The position numbers and the translations under genes are program-made. This document shows, in pieces, positions 26,725-35,500 of a DNA stretch of 64,000 nt. The notes under the pieces were generated by a model. The model was not told the DNA's origin. It was given only the letters and a program-made list of their open reading frames with translations, and made no database searches. The stretch spans positions 124,001 through 188,000 of the forward strand of contig CAVWCQ010000011.1 of NCBI GenBank assembly GCA_963753545.1, written 5' to 3'. Source of the stretch: CAVWCQ01 sp963753545. GTDB lineage: Bacteria; Chloroflexota; Anaerolineae; Aggregatilineales; Aggregatilineaceae. Positions within the stretch are counted from its first letter, which is position 1. The number at the start of each line of letters is the position of its first letter.

Positions 26725-27213
26725 ATGACAGCACAACCCTGGTGGAAAAACACGCGTGGGGAATGGTACGTCATCATCCAGATTTTCCTGTTCGCCCTGG
26801 TTCTCCTTGGCCCGCGCCTGTTCGACGTGCAGATCGATCTGCCGGGCGCGCTAGATACTGCCATGCGGCTCGCCGGACTGCTCCTTGGCGCGGCAGGGGC
26901 GCTCTTGATTGTGCTGGGTATTCTGCAGCTTGGCAGCAGCCTGACTCCGTTCCCGCGCCCCAAAGACAACACGCAGCTTGTCCAGAATGGGGCCTATGGA
27001 TTGGTTCGCCACCCCATCTACGCCGGAGGAATCATCGGCGCGGTGGGTTGGTCGCTGCTCACCGCCAGCGTTATGGCCCTCGTCTATACGGTCGTGCTGT
27101 TTGTGTTTTTCGATATCAAATCGCGCCGCGAGGAAGGCTGGCTCAGTGAAAAATTCCCTGAATATGCGGCCTACCAGAAGCGCGTCAGGAAGTTGATCCC
27201 ATTCGTCTATTAG
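26725..27213 (+). CDS. Isoprenylcysteine/phospholipid methyltransferase-like membrane protein
   Basis: A 162-residue protein with four hydrophobic segments (VIIQIFLFALVLLG; LAGLLLGAAGALLIVLGILQL; IIGAVGWSLLTASVMALVYTVVLFVFF). It has the ICMT/PEMT signature GAYGLVRHPIYAGG followed by RREEGWLSEKFPEYAAYQKR. Family members use SAM to methylate lipid or prenyl-Cys targets in the membrane; many bacterial ones are uncharacterised. ATG 26725 (MTAQPWWKN) follows GGGGAAGGGAAAG. It is the first of three rightward genes (ICMT, phosphatase, fructosamine kinase) with small gaps. It is divergent from the Rab-like gene; any link between the two would be speculation. Confidence 0.8.
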   Translation: MTAQPWWKNTRGEWYVIIQIFLFALVLLGPRLFDVQIDLPGALDTAMRLAGLLLGAAGALLIVLGILQLGSSLTPFPRPKDNTQLVQNGAYGLVRHPIYAGGIIGAVGWSLLTASVMALVYTVVLFVFFDIKSRREEGWLSEKFPEYAAYQKRVRKLIPFVY

Positions 27214-27225
27214 GAGATTCCATCG

Positions 27226-27699
27226 ATGCCTGTTCGTGTCTTGTTCGTCTGCCTGGGCAATATCTGCCGCTCCCCAATGGCCGAAGCGGTATTCCGACAT
27301 CTTGTGGAAGAAGCCGGACTGAGCGATGAAATTCTCATCGATTCGGCGGGGACGGGCGCGTGGCATGTGGGACAGAGCGCTCATCATGGCACACTGAACA
27401 TCCTGCGCAAAAACAACATCGTCCACAATGGTCGCGCCCGCCAGATCAATCGGGCTGATTTTGACCAGTACGACTATATCCTGGCGATGGACGAGGAAAA
27501 TCTGGCCGATCTGCGCGCGATGAAACCCGCCCACAGCCGTGCCGAACTCGGCCTCTTTCTGGAATATGCTGGGGATTTGGTTCCTGTGCACGAAGTTCCC
27601 GATCCGTACTACACCGGGCGCTTTGAAGAAGTTTATAAACTGGTCCACACCGGAGCCGAAGCACTCCTGCGGCATATTCGCCAGGAGCACAACCTGTGA
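27226..27699 (+). CDS. Low-molecular-weight protein-tyrosine phosphatase
   Basis: A 157-residue phosphatase. The P-loop CLGNICRSP gives nucleophile Cys10 and Arg16 (CX5R), and the general acid is in DPYYTG. Other hallmarks are SAGTGAWHVG and the ILAMDEENL segment. It removes phosphate from Tyr residues or low-molecular substrates. AGGAG is upstream of ATG 27226. The stop overlaps the next start in a GTGA arrangement at 27696-27699, so the kinase gene is translationally coupled. The phosphatase and fructosamine-kinase pair is known in many bacteria and may serve deglycation. Confidence 0.93.
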   Translation: MPVRVLFVCLGNICRSPMAEAVFRHLVEEAGLSDEILIDSAGTGAWHVGQSAHHGTLNILRKNNIVHNGRARQINRADFDQYDYILAMDEENLADLRAMKPAHSRAELGLFLEYAGDLVPVHEVPDPYYTGRFEEVYKLVHTGAEALLRHIRQEHNL

Positions 27700-28583
27700 C
27701 ACTGCCCCCTGCCCTGAGCGCGGCAATCAGTGACCGCATCGGCGGCACAGTGACCAACGTTCGCCCTGTGTACGGCGGCGATATTAATCAGGCGGCGCGT
27801 TTCCAGGTGGGCGGCGCAGATTATTTCGTCAAATGGAGCAATGAAGCGCCTCCCGCCATGTTCCCCGCCGAAGCGTATGGCCTGTCGCTTCTAGCTGCTC
27901 CCGGCGTGATTCGCGTCCCAGCGGTGATCGTCCAGGGAGATGCCGAAGGCCCATATCCGGCCTATCTGGTGCTGGAATGGATTGAAACGGGCAGTAAGGG
28001 TGAGCCTCTCACGATGGAGCGTTTTGGTGAAGCGCTCGCCGCGCTGCATCGCCAGACCGCTCCGGCACACGGCCTGGATCGGGATAACTTCATCGGACGC
28101 CTGCCGCAGCCCAATGCTCAGAATCCGAGTTGGATCGCTTTCTATCGGGACCACCGGATCGGCTTCCAGGTGGAACTGGCCCAGCGTTATGGGCGGCTGC
28201 CCAAACATCGCGCCGATCTGCTGCACAGGCTGATGGATCGCCTGCCTGATCTGCTGGACGACGAGGCGATGCCGCCCTCGCTGCTGCATGGCGATCTGTG
28301 GGGCGGCAATTATCTGGTGGACAGCAAGGGGAACGCCGTGTTGATCGATCCGGCAGTTTGTTACGGTCATCGTGAGATGGACCTCGCCATGAGCGAACTG
28401 TTTGGTGGATTCTCGCCGCGCTTCTATGACGCCTATCACGCCGCGTGGCCGCTGGAAGGATACAACGAGCGCCGCCCGCTCTACCAGTTGTATTACATCC
28501 TGGTCCATCTCAATCTGTTCGGGGAACACTACGGCGGTCAGGTTGATTCCATCGCCGCGCACTACGTAGGACGAAGCACTTAG
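27696..28583 (+). CDS. Fructosamine kinase family protein
   Basis: A 295-residue aminoglycoside-kinase-fold protein. It contains VYGGDINQAARFQVGG, FVKWSNEAPPAMFPAEAYGL, the catalytic loop LLHGDLWGGNYLVD and metal site IDPAVCYGHREMDLAMSELFG, all diagnostic of fructosamine/ketosamine 3-kinases. They phosphorylate glycated lysines or small amines so that these decompose. GTG 27696 overlaps the phosphatase stop by 4 bases. The stop overlaps the convergent nucleotidyltransferase stop within TTAG at 28580-28583. Confidence 0.92.
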   Translation: MTLPPALSAAISDRIGGTVTNVRPVYGGDINQAARFQVGGADYFVKWSNEAPPAMFPAEAYGLSLLAAPGVIRVPAVIVQGDAEGPYPAYLVLEWIETGSKGEPLTMERFGEALAALHRQTAPAHGLDRDNFIGRLPQPNAQNPSWIAFYRDHRIGFQVELAQRYGRLPKHRADLLHRLMDRLPDLLDDEAMPPSLLHGDLWGGNYLVDSKGNAVLIDPAVCYGHREMDLAMSELFGGFSPRFYDAYHAAWPLEGYNERRPLYQLYYILVHLNLFGEHYGGQVDSIAAHYVGRST

Positions 28584-29374
28584 CGCAAATTGAGTAAATA
28601 TTGGATCACTTCTGTAGGGGCAGAGGGAAGATCAACACCCGCCTTAATGATTTGTGGCCTAAGCTCAAGCATCCGTTGCATGAGCGTCTGGCATGTTTTA
28701 CGCTGTGCCTCATCAGTTGCCTGCAAGCTCATCAGTGATCCGCGATGATATACCGGATATTGTCTCTCTAAGAGATGTTCTATATCAACCAAAAGATGGT
28801 GCAACATATCAAGAAAGCCTTGTACCTTCACATCATCTCGCCTGACCACATATTTTGCCGTAACAGCCAGCATCATCCAGAAGAAGGCGCTCCTTTCCGC
28901 AAGGGCATCAAGACGCTGCCCTGGTTCAGGTTGAGCAGCGGCTTGCATCCCGATAGCGGCCTTATCGAACAACAGATGCGTCATTGGTGGCCGTTGCGCC
29001 TCGGTTTGCGGGATCAGAATCCAATCGACCATCATGGCGCTGTCTGCATAAAGCACAGAAGTTAACGATGCATGGGCGGGGGCGTTGAAATGATTTTCGT
29101 GCAGAACCGCAGGATGTCCGAACTGGCTGATGAGAGCCAATCGTGGTGGAATGGTACCCGCCTGGACCATCTGTGGATGCGCACATAACTCCTGGGCGTA
29201 GACATCCATAACGACCACATTTAAATCCAGATCACTGACGGCATCAACCTCGCCGCGCCCATAGCTCCCAGTCAACCACGCTGCAACAAACCGGTCATCT
29301 TGACTTAATGTATCGACGATTTGGTTCAGTAATTGTGCACGGGCGCGTTGATAGGCGGCAAGCGAATTGGACAT
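28580..29374 (-). CDS. Nucleotidyltransferase-domain protein
   Basis: A 264-residue protein. The N-terminal motif LTGSYGRGEVDAVSDLDLNV is the GSxGRG..D.D signature of pol-beta-type nucleotidyltransferases, as in aminoglycoside adenylyltransferases and MNT proteins. The rest is helical (RSAFFWMMLAVTAKYVVRRD), like the C-terminal domain of AadA-like proteins. The substrate is unknown. ATG 29374 is favoured because AGGTGATATGG precedes it; the frame begins nine bases earlier. It is preceded on its strand by the GH13 gene with a gap of about 15 bases and may be in that operon. Confidence 0.8.
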   Translation of the reverse strand: MSNSLAAYQRARAQLLNQIVDTLSQDDRFVAAWLTGSYGRGEVDAVSDLDLNVVVMDVYAQELCAHPQMVQAGTIPPRLALISQFGHPAVLHENHFNAPAHASLTSVLYADSAMMVDWILIPQTEAQRPPMTHLLFDKAAIGMQAAAQPEPGQRLDALAERSAFFWMMLAVTAKYVVRRDDVKVQGFLDMLHHLLVDIEHLLERQYPVYHRGSLMSLQATDEAQRKTCQTLMQRMLELRPQIIKAGVDLPSAPTEVIQYLLNLR

Positions 29375-29389
29375 CCATATCACCTAAGG

Positions 29390-30871
29390 CTACCTGAACT
29401 CGAAGATATGCGACTGCCAGGGCAGCAGGTCGATATACAGCCCGTGCTCAGCCATATCGTCGCCGTCCCGATCATACTCCGCCTTTGCCAACACATCGCA
29501 CAGACGCCACTGGTTGCCCGCCACATCCAGATCAGGCAGCGCGACGCGCCCCTGTGAATGGATAGCAGAATAGTTGACCACAATCAGCCGCCGTTCATCG
29601 CCGCTGCGCCACGTATAGGCGATCAGGTTCTCGTGCGTCCGGTTGCTGTCCCAGGCGGGCGCGACCTGATGCAGGGACCAGTCGCCCTGGTGATAAATCG
29701 GCAGCGTGACCTCATGCATCAGGTGCCGATAGAAGGCTTCGGTTTTGGCGCTGTCTTCCTCGTAGGGGCGGCGGCCCAACTGCACCGGAATCTTGATGCG
29801 GTGGCCCACGAACTGCCCCTCGTGCAGCAGCGTGCCGCCCGGCAGCGTCGTGATCAGCACAGCAGAGGGAAAGTCACGATCCGGGCCAAGCGTTGCCGCC
29901 GCGCACTGTTCGTCGTGGTTTTCGATCAGCCGGATCAGCCGTTCCTGGTAAGCGATATCCGCGATCAGATGTCCGCGAATCGAGCGCACGGGTTCCGTGC
30001 GCAGGCGATCATAGAGCCGCTTGTCGTAGGTGTAGTCGAAGCCCAGCATTTGCAGGTCCCATTCCATATCCCAATACACTTCTCCCAGAAAGAGGAAGTC
30101 GGGAAACTGCGCCTTGATCGCCGGGATAATCGCCTCCCAGTATTCCTCCTGCGGGATATCCGCAATCCGGCTGCCCCAGGTCTGGGCGAAAATGGAGTTC
30201 GTCATCAGCATCGCCATATCGCAGCGCACGGCATCGCACTGCCCCGCGATAGTGAGCAGCGTATCCCGGACGAGCTGGCGCAGAACAGGGCTGAAAGCGT
30301 TCAACTGGGCCGTATCGGTCCAGGCGGGAAAGTACGGATCGCGCCCCATCGCAAAAAACCTGCCGCCCGGCCCCTTGAAAAACGCGTCTGGTTCAGTTTT
30401 GAGATCGGCCTGTGTGCCCTGAATGAACGCTTCGGGATGGGTGTCCAGCCAGGGATGGTCGGGGGCGACATGGTTTGGCACGAAGTCCAGCACCAGTTTT
30501 AACCCGCGCGCAGCTAACCGCTGGCGCATGGCGCTTAATTCATCTCCCCCGCCCAGGTTTGGATCAACCTCATAGCGATAGACACAGTAGGGCGATCCTG
30601 CCACGTCTTCGGGCATAAAGTCGGGCAGTGCCTCATGGTATTCCTGCTGCAAATCAGGATGTTCCAGGGCGATCTGACGCCCGCGTGGGCTGCGTTCCCA
30701 GACGCCCATCAGCCAGATCGCGTCCAACCCCCAGCCGAGCAGCGTGTCCAGTTCGTCATCCGGCACACTGCCCAGCGTGATTGGGTGTCCATATTTGTCG
30801 CTTAAAAACCGCATCCATGTCCAGGCGTTAATCTCATAAATCAGCGGATTCTTCCGCCATGTGGTATTCAT
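29390..30871 (-). CDS. GH13-family alpha-amylase-like glycosidase
   Basis: A 493-residue TIM-barrel glycosidase. Conserved region I is LKLVLDFVPNHVAPDHPW, region II AVRCDMAMLMTN with the nucleophile Asp, region III FLGEVYWDMEW with the acid/base Glu and region IV IENHDEQ. It has no signal peptide, so it is cytosolic. The N-terminus LIYEINAWTWMRFLSDKYG is typical of a GH13 subgroup with unclear substrate. The C-terminal beta domain ends LLPWQSHIFEFR. It starts at ATG 30871 and is followed within 15 bases by the nucleotidyltransferase gene. Confidence 0.9.
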   Translation of the reverse strand: MNTTWRKNPLIYEINAWTWMRFLSDKYGHPITLGSVPDDELDTLLGWGLDAIWLMGVWERSPRGRQIALEHPDLQQEYHEALPDFMPEDVAGSPYCVYRYEVDPNLGGGDELSAMRQRLAARGLKLVLDFVPNHVAPDHPWLDTHPEAFIQGTQADLKTEPDAFFKGPGGRFFAMGRDPYFPAWTDTAQLNAFSPVLRQLVRDTLLTIAGQCDAVRCDMAMLMTNSIFAQTWGSRIADIPQEEYWEAIIPAIKAQFPDFLFLGEVYWDMEWDLQMLGFDYTYDKRLYDRLRTEPVRSIRGHLIADIAYQERLIRLIENHDEQCAAATLGPDRDFPSAVLITTLPGGTLLHEGQFVGHRIKIPVQLGRRPYEEDSAKTEAFYRHLMHEVTLPIYHQGDWSLHQVAPAWDSNRTHENLIAYTWRSGDERRLIVVNYSAIHSQGRVALPDLDVAGNQWRLCDVLAKAEYDRDGDDMAEHGLYIDLLPWQSHIFEFR

Positions 30872-30896
30872 ATCCGTCCTATTTGGTGAAACAACG

Positions 30897-30934
30897 AGGC
30901 CGTGTCTTCGCGTATTATAGCGGAAACACGGCCT
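30897..30934 (-). terminator. Putative terminator hairpin downstream of trxB
   Basis: Nine-base perfect arms, AGGCCGTGT and ACACGGCCT, enclose a 20-base loop. It lies between the trxB stop (30964) and the GH13 start. No clear T run follows on the minus strand, so termination is only likely. Confidence 0.45.
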
Positions 30935-30963
30935 GATAGGATCAATTATTTCGGGGGGTTGTT

Positions 30964-31962
30964 TTATTCGCGGGATGCCAGCCAGCGTTCACAGGCCATC
31001 GCCGCCCCGGTACCCTGCCCCACTGAGGTAGCAACCTGGCGGAAGATGCGGTCCTGGATTTCGCCCGCTGCAAATACACCTTCGACATTGGTCCGAAATT
31101 CCCGGTCGGTGACCACATAGCCGAAATTATCGCGTTCCAACTGCCCCACGAACAGATCGCTGTTTGGATCGTGGCCAACGAAGATGAAAACGCCATCGGT
31201 CGGATAGGCTTTCACGTCGCCCGTTTCCAGGTTCTTCAGGCAGACGGATGTCACCTTGCCGCCCTCGCCGCGAATTTCTTCAATCACCGTGTTCCACATG
31301 AAGTGGATCTTCTCGTTGCCCAAGGCGCGCTGCTGCAAGGTTGGTCCGGCGCGCAGTTCGCTGCGGCGGTGGATGATATCGACCCGGTTGGCGAAGCGGG
31401 TCAGGAAAATTGCTTCTTCCAGGGCGCTGTCGCCGCCACCAACCACGACCACATTTTTGTTGCGGAAGAAGAACCCGTCACAGGTCGCACAGTAGCTGAC
31501 ACCATTTCCGGTTAATTCCGTCTCGCCCGGCACGTTCAGGCGGCGCGATGTAGCCCCAGCGGTCACAATGACCGCATCAGCCAGGAAAATGCTGCCGTCG
31601 TCCGTCTTGACGGTGAACGGCGATCCCTTGCTGAAATCCACTTCGGTGACGGCGGTGAACATCTGAATGCGCGCGCCAAACCGCTCCGCCTGCTGTTTCA
31701 TCAATTCAACCAGTTCCTGACCGCTCAATGCGGTTGGAAAGCCGGGATAGTTTTCGATCTCGTAGGTCAGCGATACCTGCCCGCCAAAGAGATGTCCCGA
31801 GATCACCAGCGGATTCAGGTTGGCCCGCGCCGTATAGAGCGCCGCCGTCAATCCGGCAGGGCCAGAGCCGATGATTACGACTTTTTCGTGCTGGACCTTT
31901 TCGGACACCTCTGCTGCCTGTGCAGATGAAGTTGTCAGGGTAAAGCTTAGTTTGTCAGTCAT
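30964..31962 (-). CDS. trxB: Thioredoxin reductase (NADPH)
   Basis: A 332-residue flavoenzyme. The FAD motif is VVIIGSGPAGLTAALYTARA, the redox-active disulfide is CATC in SYCATCDGFF, the NADPH motif is VVVVGGGDSALEEA followed by HRRSELRAG, and the end is VFAAGEIQDRIFRQVATSVG. The usual AAGDVQD is AAGEIQD here, a conservative change. It transfers electrons from NADPH to thioredoxin. No trxA is adjacent. The start is ATG 31962. Confidence 0.95.
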   Translation of the reverse strand: MTDKLSFTLTTSSAQAAEVSEKVQHEKVVIIGSGPAGLTAALYTARANLNPLVISGHLFGGQVSLTYEIENYPGFPTALSGQELVELMKQQAERFGARIQMFTAVTEVDFSKGSPFTVKTDDGSIFLADAVIVTAGATSRRLNVPGETELTGNGVSYCATCDGFFFRNKNVVVVGGGDSALEEAIFLTRFANRVDIIHRRSELRAGPTLQQRALGNEKIHFMWNTVIEEIRGEGGKVTSVCLKNLETGDVKAYPTDGVFIFVGHDPNSDLFVGQLERDNFGYVVTDREFRTNVEGVFAAGEIQDRIFRQVATSVGQGTGAAMACERWLASRE

Positions 31963-32233
31963 AGGTTCTCACTTGAATAGGATTTACAGAACGCGCCTAC
32001 AACGCGCACACCGCTGCCGGATTACGGCGCGCCATTTCTTTAGATTATAGCCAATCTGCTCACTTGTTTGGATGCAGCGAGTGGGCTGTCTGTTGCTGTT
32101 CCAGACTGATTCTAACAGAACATTTGCGGAAAATCTGCACGGCTAAGTACACTGATAGGATGAGCCGAGCAACAACCGCTACCCGCCTTACTCCCGAACT
32201 GTAACGCAGGCAGATCGAACAGCCTGGATCACG
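31963..32233. other. Intergenic stretch, no gene seen
   Basis: Upstream region of trxB (minus strand). I see no hairpin, repeat family or convincing reading frame. Confidence 0.5.
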
Positions 32234-32395
32234 ATGAACTTTCCTGAACTGGATGCCCTGATCGAAAAGCGTTCAGGGCAGGCGGGCATCATGTACCAGA
32301 CGCATGATCTTGGCTCGTATCATGTCTACACTGATTTTTCGCGCCGCATCGCTCCAGCCGATTTTGATCTTAACTCAACTCATCCCCTCAATTAG
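32234..32395 (+). pseudogene. Short reading frame, possible beta-lactamase-type N-terminal remnant
   Basis: A 53-residue frame, MNFPELDALIEKRSGQAGIM and so on, ending THPLN. The LDALIEKRSGQAGI pattern faintly resembles the start of class A beta-lactamase or serine-hydrolase domains. No strong ribosome site and no continuation in other frames were found. It is either a decayed fragment or a small hypothetical gene; both readings are weak. Confidence 0.3.
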
Positions 32396-32480
32396 GCGAG
32401 TGTCGTGCTGGCAATACACCCTGTTTTGTTATATCCTGAGTGCAATGCATAGCGTTCCTCGCACGCATGTTCTAATGTGT

Positions 32481-32486
32481 TATAAT
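32481..32486 (+). promoter_or_regulatory. Candidate -10 box upstream of ftsK
   Basis: An exact TATAAT in an AT-richer stretch, 109 bases before the ATG at 32595. No clear -35 box. Between it and the start lies only non-coding sequence. Confidence 0.3.
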
Positions 32487-32594
32487 TAGAATAGATAAAT
32501 ACGACTCTTTGTCAGGCCATTCGTATGATCGATCAGAGAGAATGGCAGGTATCGCAAAGCGCTTGCTGAGACAGATATATCAGGTGTGGTAGCA

Positions 32595-35500
32595 ATGAAT
32601 CGATTTAGCAGACAGCGTGATGATGGTGACGACGACAAGGGCCGGAAGAAACCTTCCGGTGCTCCACGCGATGACGACAAGGGGCGGCGGTTGCCATCGT
32701 TTGGTCGCGGCGATGATAAAGACGAGAAAAAAGGCAAACCAGGCGACGAAAAAAAGGGCAAGCCCGACGATTCCGGTGGGCGGCGATTCCCTTCGCTTGG
32801 TCGAGGTGGCGACGACAAGGATAAATCAGGCGACAAAAAGGACGACAAATCGCGTCGCAGCGGCCCCTTCTTAGGCGGCAGGTCCGACGCGAATGACAAT
32901 AAACCGGGTGATCGTTCCAGCCGTCCCGGTGGGTTCGGCGGCTCTCGCCCACCCGGCGGCGGGAAAAATGACGAGGATGAACGCCCCGGAGCACGGCCCG
33001 GCGGTAGCACGTTTGGCAACCGCCCAGGTGGCGGCACGCCTCCGGCTGGGTCACGGCCCCCTGGCGGCGGGTTCGGCAGTCCTCGTTCACCCCTCGGCGC
33101 AAAAGACGACGATGAGGATGAACGCCCCGGAGCACGGCCCGGCGGTAGCACGTTTGGCAACCGCCCAGGTGGCGGCACGCCTCCGGCTGGGTCACGGCCC
33201 CCTGGCGGCGGGTTCGGCAGTCCTCGTTCACCCCTCGGCGCAAAAGACGACGATGACGAGGATGAACGCCCCGCAGCACGGCCCGGTGGTGGGACCTTTG
33301 GCAACCGCCCAGGTAGCGCCCCGAGTGGCGGGCAAAACCGTCCGGGTGGTTCCAGCTCATTCCGCTCACCCTATGGCGCGAAAGATGATGACGACGATGA
33401 GGATGAGAAGGACAATCCCCCGCCCCGCTCAGCTTCACGGCCCAGTGCGTTTGGCGGTTCGCTGCGTTCTTCCCCCATTGGCGGGAAAGAGGATGATGAT
33501 GAGCGCCCCGGAGCACGACCCGGTGGAGCGTTTGGCAACCGTCCTTCTGGCCCACCCGGTGGCGGCCAAAACCGTCCGGGCGGTTCCAGCCCATTCCGCT
33601 CTCCCATCGGCGCGAAAGATGATGACGACGATGAGGACGAGAAGGATAATCCCCCGCCCCGTTCCGGATCGCGGCCCGGTGGTGCTTTTGGCAGCACAGC
33701 CGCCCGTCCTGGCGCGCCGGGCGGTGCGCCGGGCGGTGCTCCTGGCCAGCGTCCCGGTTTTGGTGCACCCAACCGGCCCCGCGATGAAGACGATGAAAAA
33801 GGCGGCCTGCCCCGCAGCGGATCACGTCCGGGCGGCACACCAGGCAGCACACCGGGCGGCCAACGCCCCGGTTTCGGATCACCCTCAGGCAACACCGCAC
33901 CCGGCGCTCGTCCGGGCACGCCCACTGGTGGCAGCCCAGGCGGATTCAACCGTCCTGGCGGGACAGGACCGGGCAGCCGCGCCCCTGAACCAGCCAAGCC
34001 AGAGGAAAAACGATCCTCGCGCATCCCATTCCTGGGCGGCAAGGACAAAGATAAAGGCAAAAAAGAAGACGAGAGACCTGCCCGTCCTGTGGGCGGCACT
34101 GGATCAGCATTCGGGGCAGCGGGCGGCGCGGCAGGCGCGGGCACATTCGGCTCTGGCTCCCGGCCTGCTCCCAAACCAGGCGCACCTCCCGCCCGACCTC
34201 AGGATAGGCCACAGGACAGCGGTAGAGATAAGAGCAAAGCAAAACCCGAAGCGCCAAAACAGAGGGCAGGCACACAGGCCAGGGCGCTGCCCGATAAATC
34301 GACCAAGGTTGCCCCGCGTATTGTTGGCGGCGGCCTGGATCTGGATCGCAAGTTAGACCTGATCGGTGTGACCCTGGCAGCCTTTGCGCTGGTCGTTTTC
34401 TTTGCCGTGCTGCCGTCATTCACCTTTGGCGTGATGCCCCCGGCAACAGGCGGCCTGACCGGAACCATCAACGATTTCCTTTCGTCGCTGTTCGGGTGGG
34501 GCAAGATTATCTGGCCGATGGCAAGCATGGCGATTGGCGTATGGCTGATGCTCCGCTACTTCGGCGGCAGGATGTTTGATATCCCCTTTTTCCGGGTGAT
34601 AGGTGCTGTCTCGCTCTATTTTTGCGCGCTCACCTGGATCCAGATGCTGCAACTGGTGAACGATGCAGCACCGACTGTCGAGGCCTTCCGCCCAATTTCC
34701 TACCATCTCGCCGTTGATCAGGGGCAAGGCGGCGGCTGGTTCGGGCACCAGTTCTACCTGTTCCTGCTCAGCCAGTTAGGAGACTGGGGCACACTTGTCG
34801 TCCTGATCTTCTGGCTGGTTCTCAGCCTGATGTTTGCCTTCGACCTGTCGCTTGTTGAACTGGGCCACTACGGGGCAGCCATCTTTGTCTTCCTGGGCAT
34901 CGGCGGGATTCGTGCCAAGCGCAAAGCTGCGCTTGAGGCAGCTAACGCGGAAACAATTGAGCCGGGTCGGGTTGGCGAAGAACCGCCATCGCTCATCCCG
35001 GCTATGGCTGCGGGCGCGGCGGTTGCAGCCGCAGCCGCTCCATCCCGGCAGATGCCGCTAGGAGGGGCAAACCCTGCCCCAACGGCCCAGCCTGCGGCGA
35101 CCATACCGCTGCCCGGTTCACCCGTAGAAACGGATAGTACAGCCGGACGCATCGGCCCAACCATCAACCGCCGCCGTTCCATCGGAACGAATGGCGACTC
35201 CGTCGATTCGACATCGCCCGCTGTTGAAAAGTCGAAGCCCGCCGCGTCTCCGATGACAGCCGGGCCAGCAGTGCTGGCGGCTGCTGCTGCAACCGCGGGC
35301 GCGAAACCAGCGGAAGAAGACAACACACCTTCACGGCTGCGCCTGCCTCATTTGAGAGGACGGGGATCATCTCCAGCGGAAGCGGAAAACAATAATCCCG
35401 AAGAGAAAAAAGAAGAAATACCAGCAGAAGCAAAATCACCCGAACGCGCGGGAGGCCGCTTTGAACTCTCCCGGCGCAGCAGCAAAGCAGACGAACTTCA

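Noticed and set aside
32973..33660. Possible CRISPR-like array
   Set aside because: Units are contiguous coding repeats without unique spacers, and no cas gene is present.
32605..33900. Long minus-strand frame rich in Cys/His/Arg opposite the ftsK arm
   Set aside because: Product of the repetitive GC-rich coding repeats on the other strand; no start signal or family.
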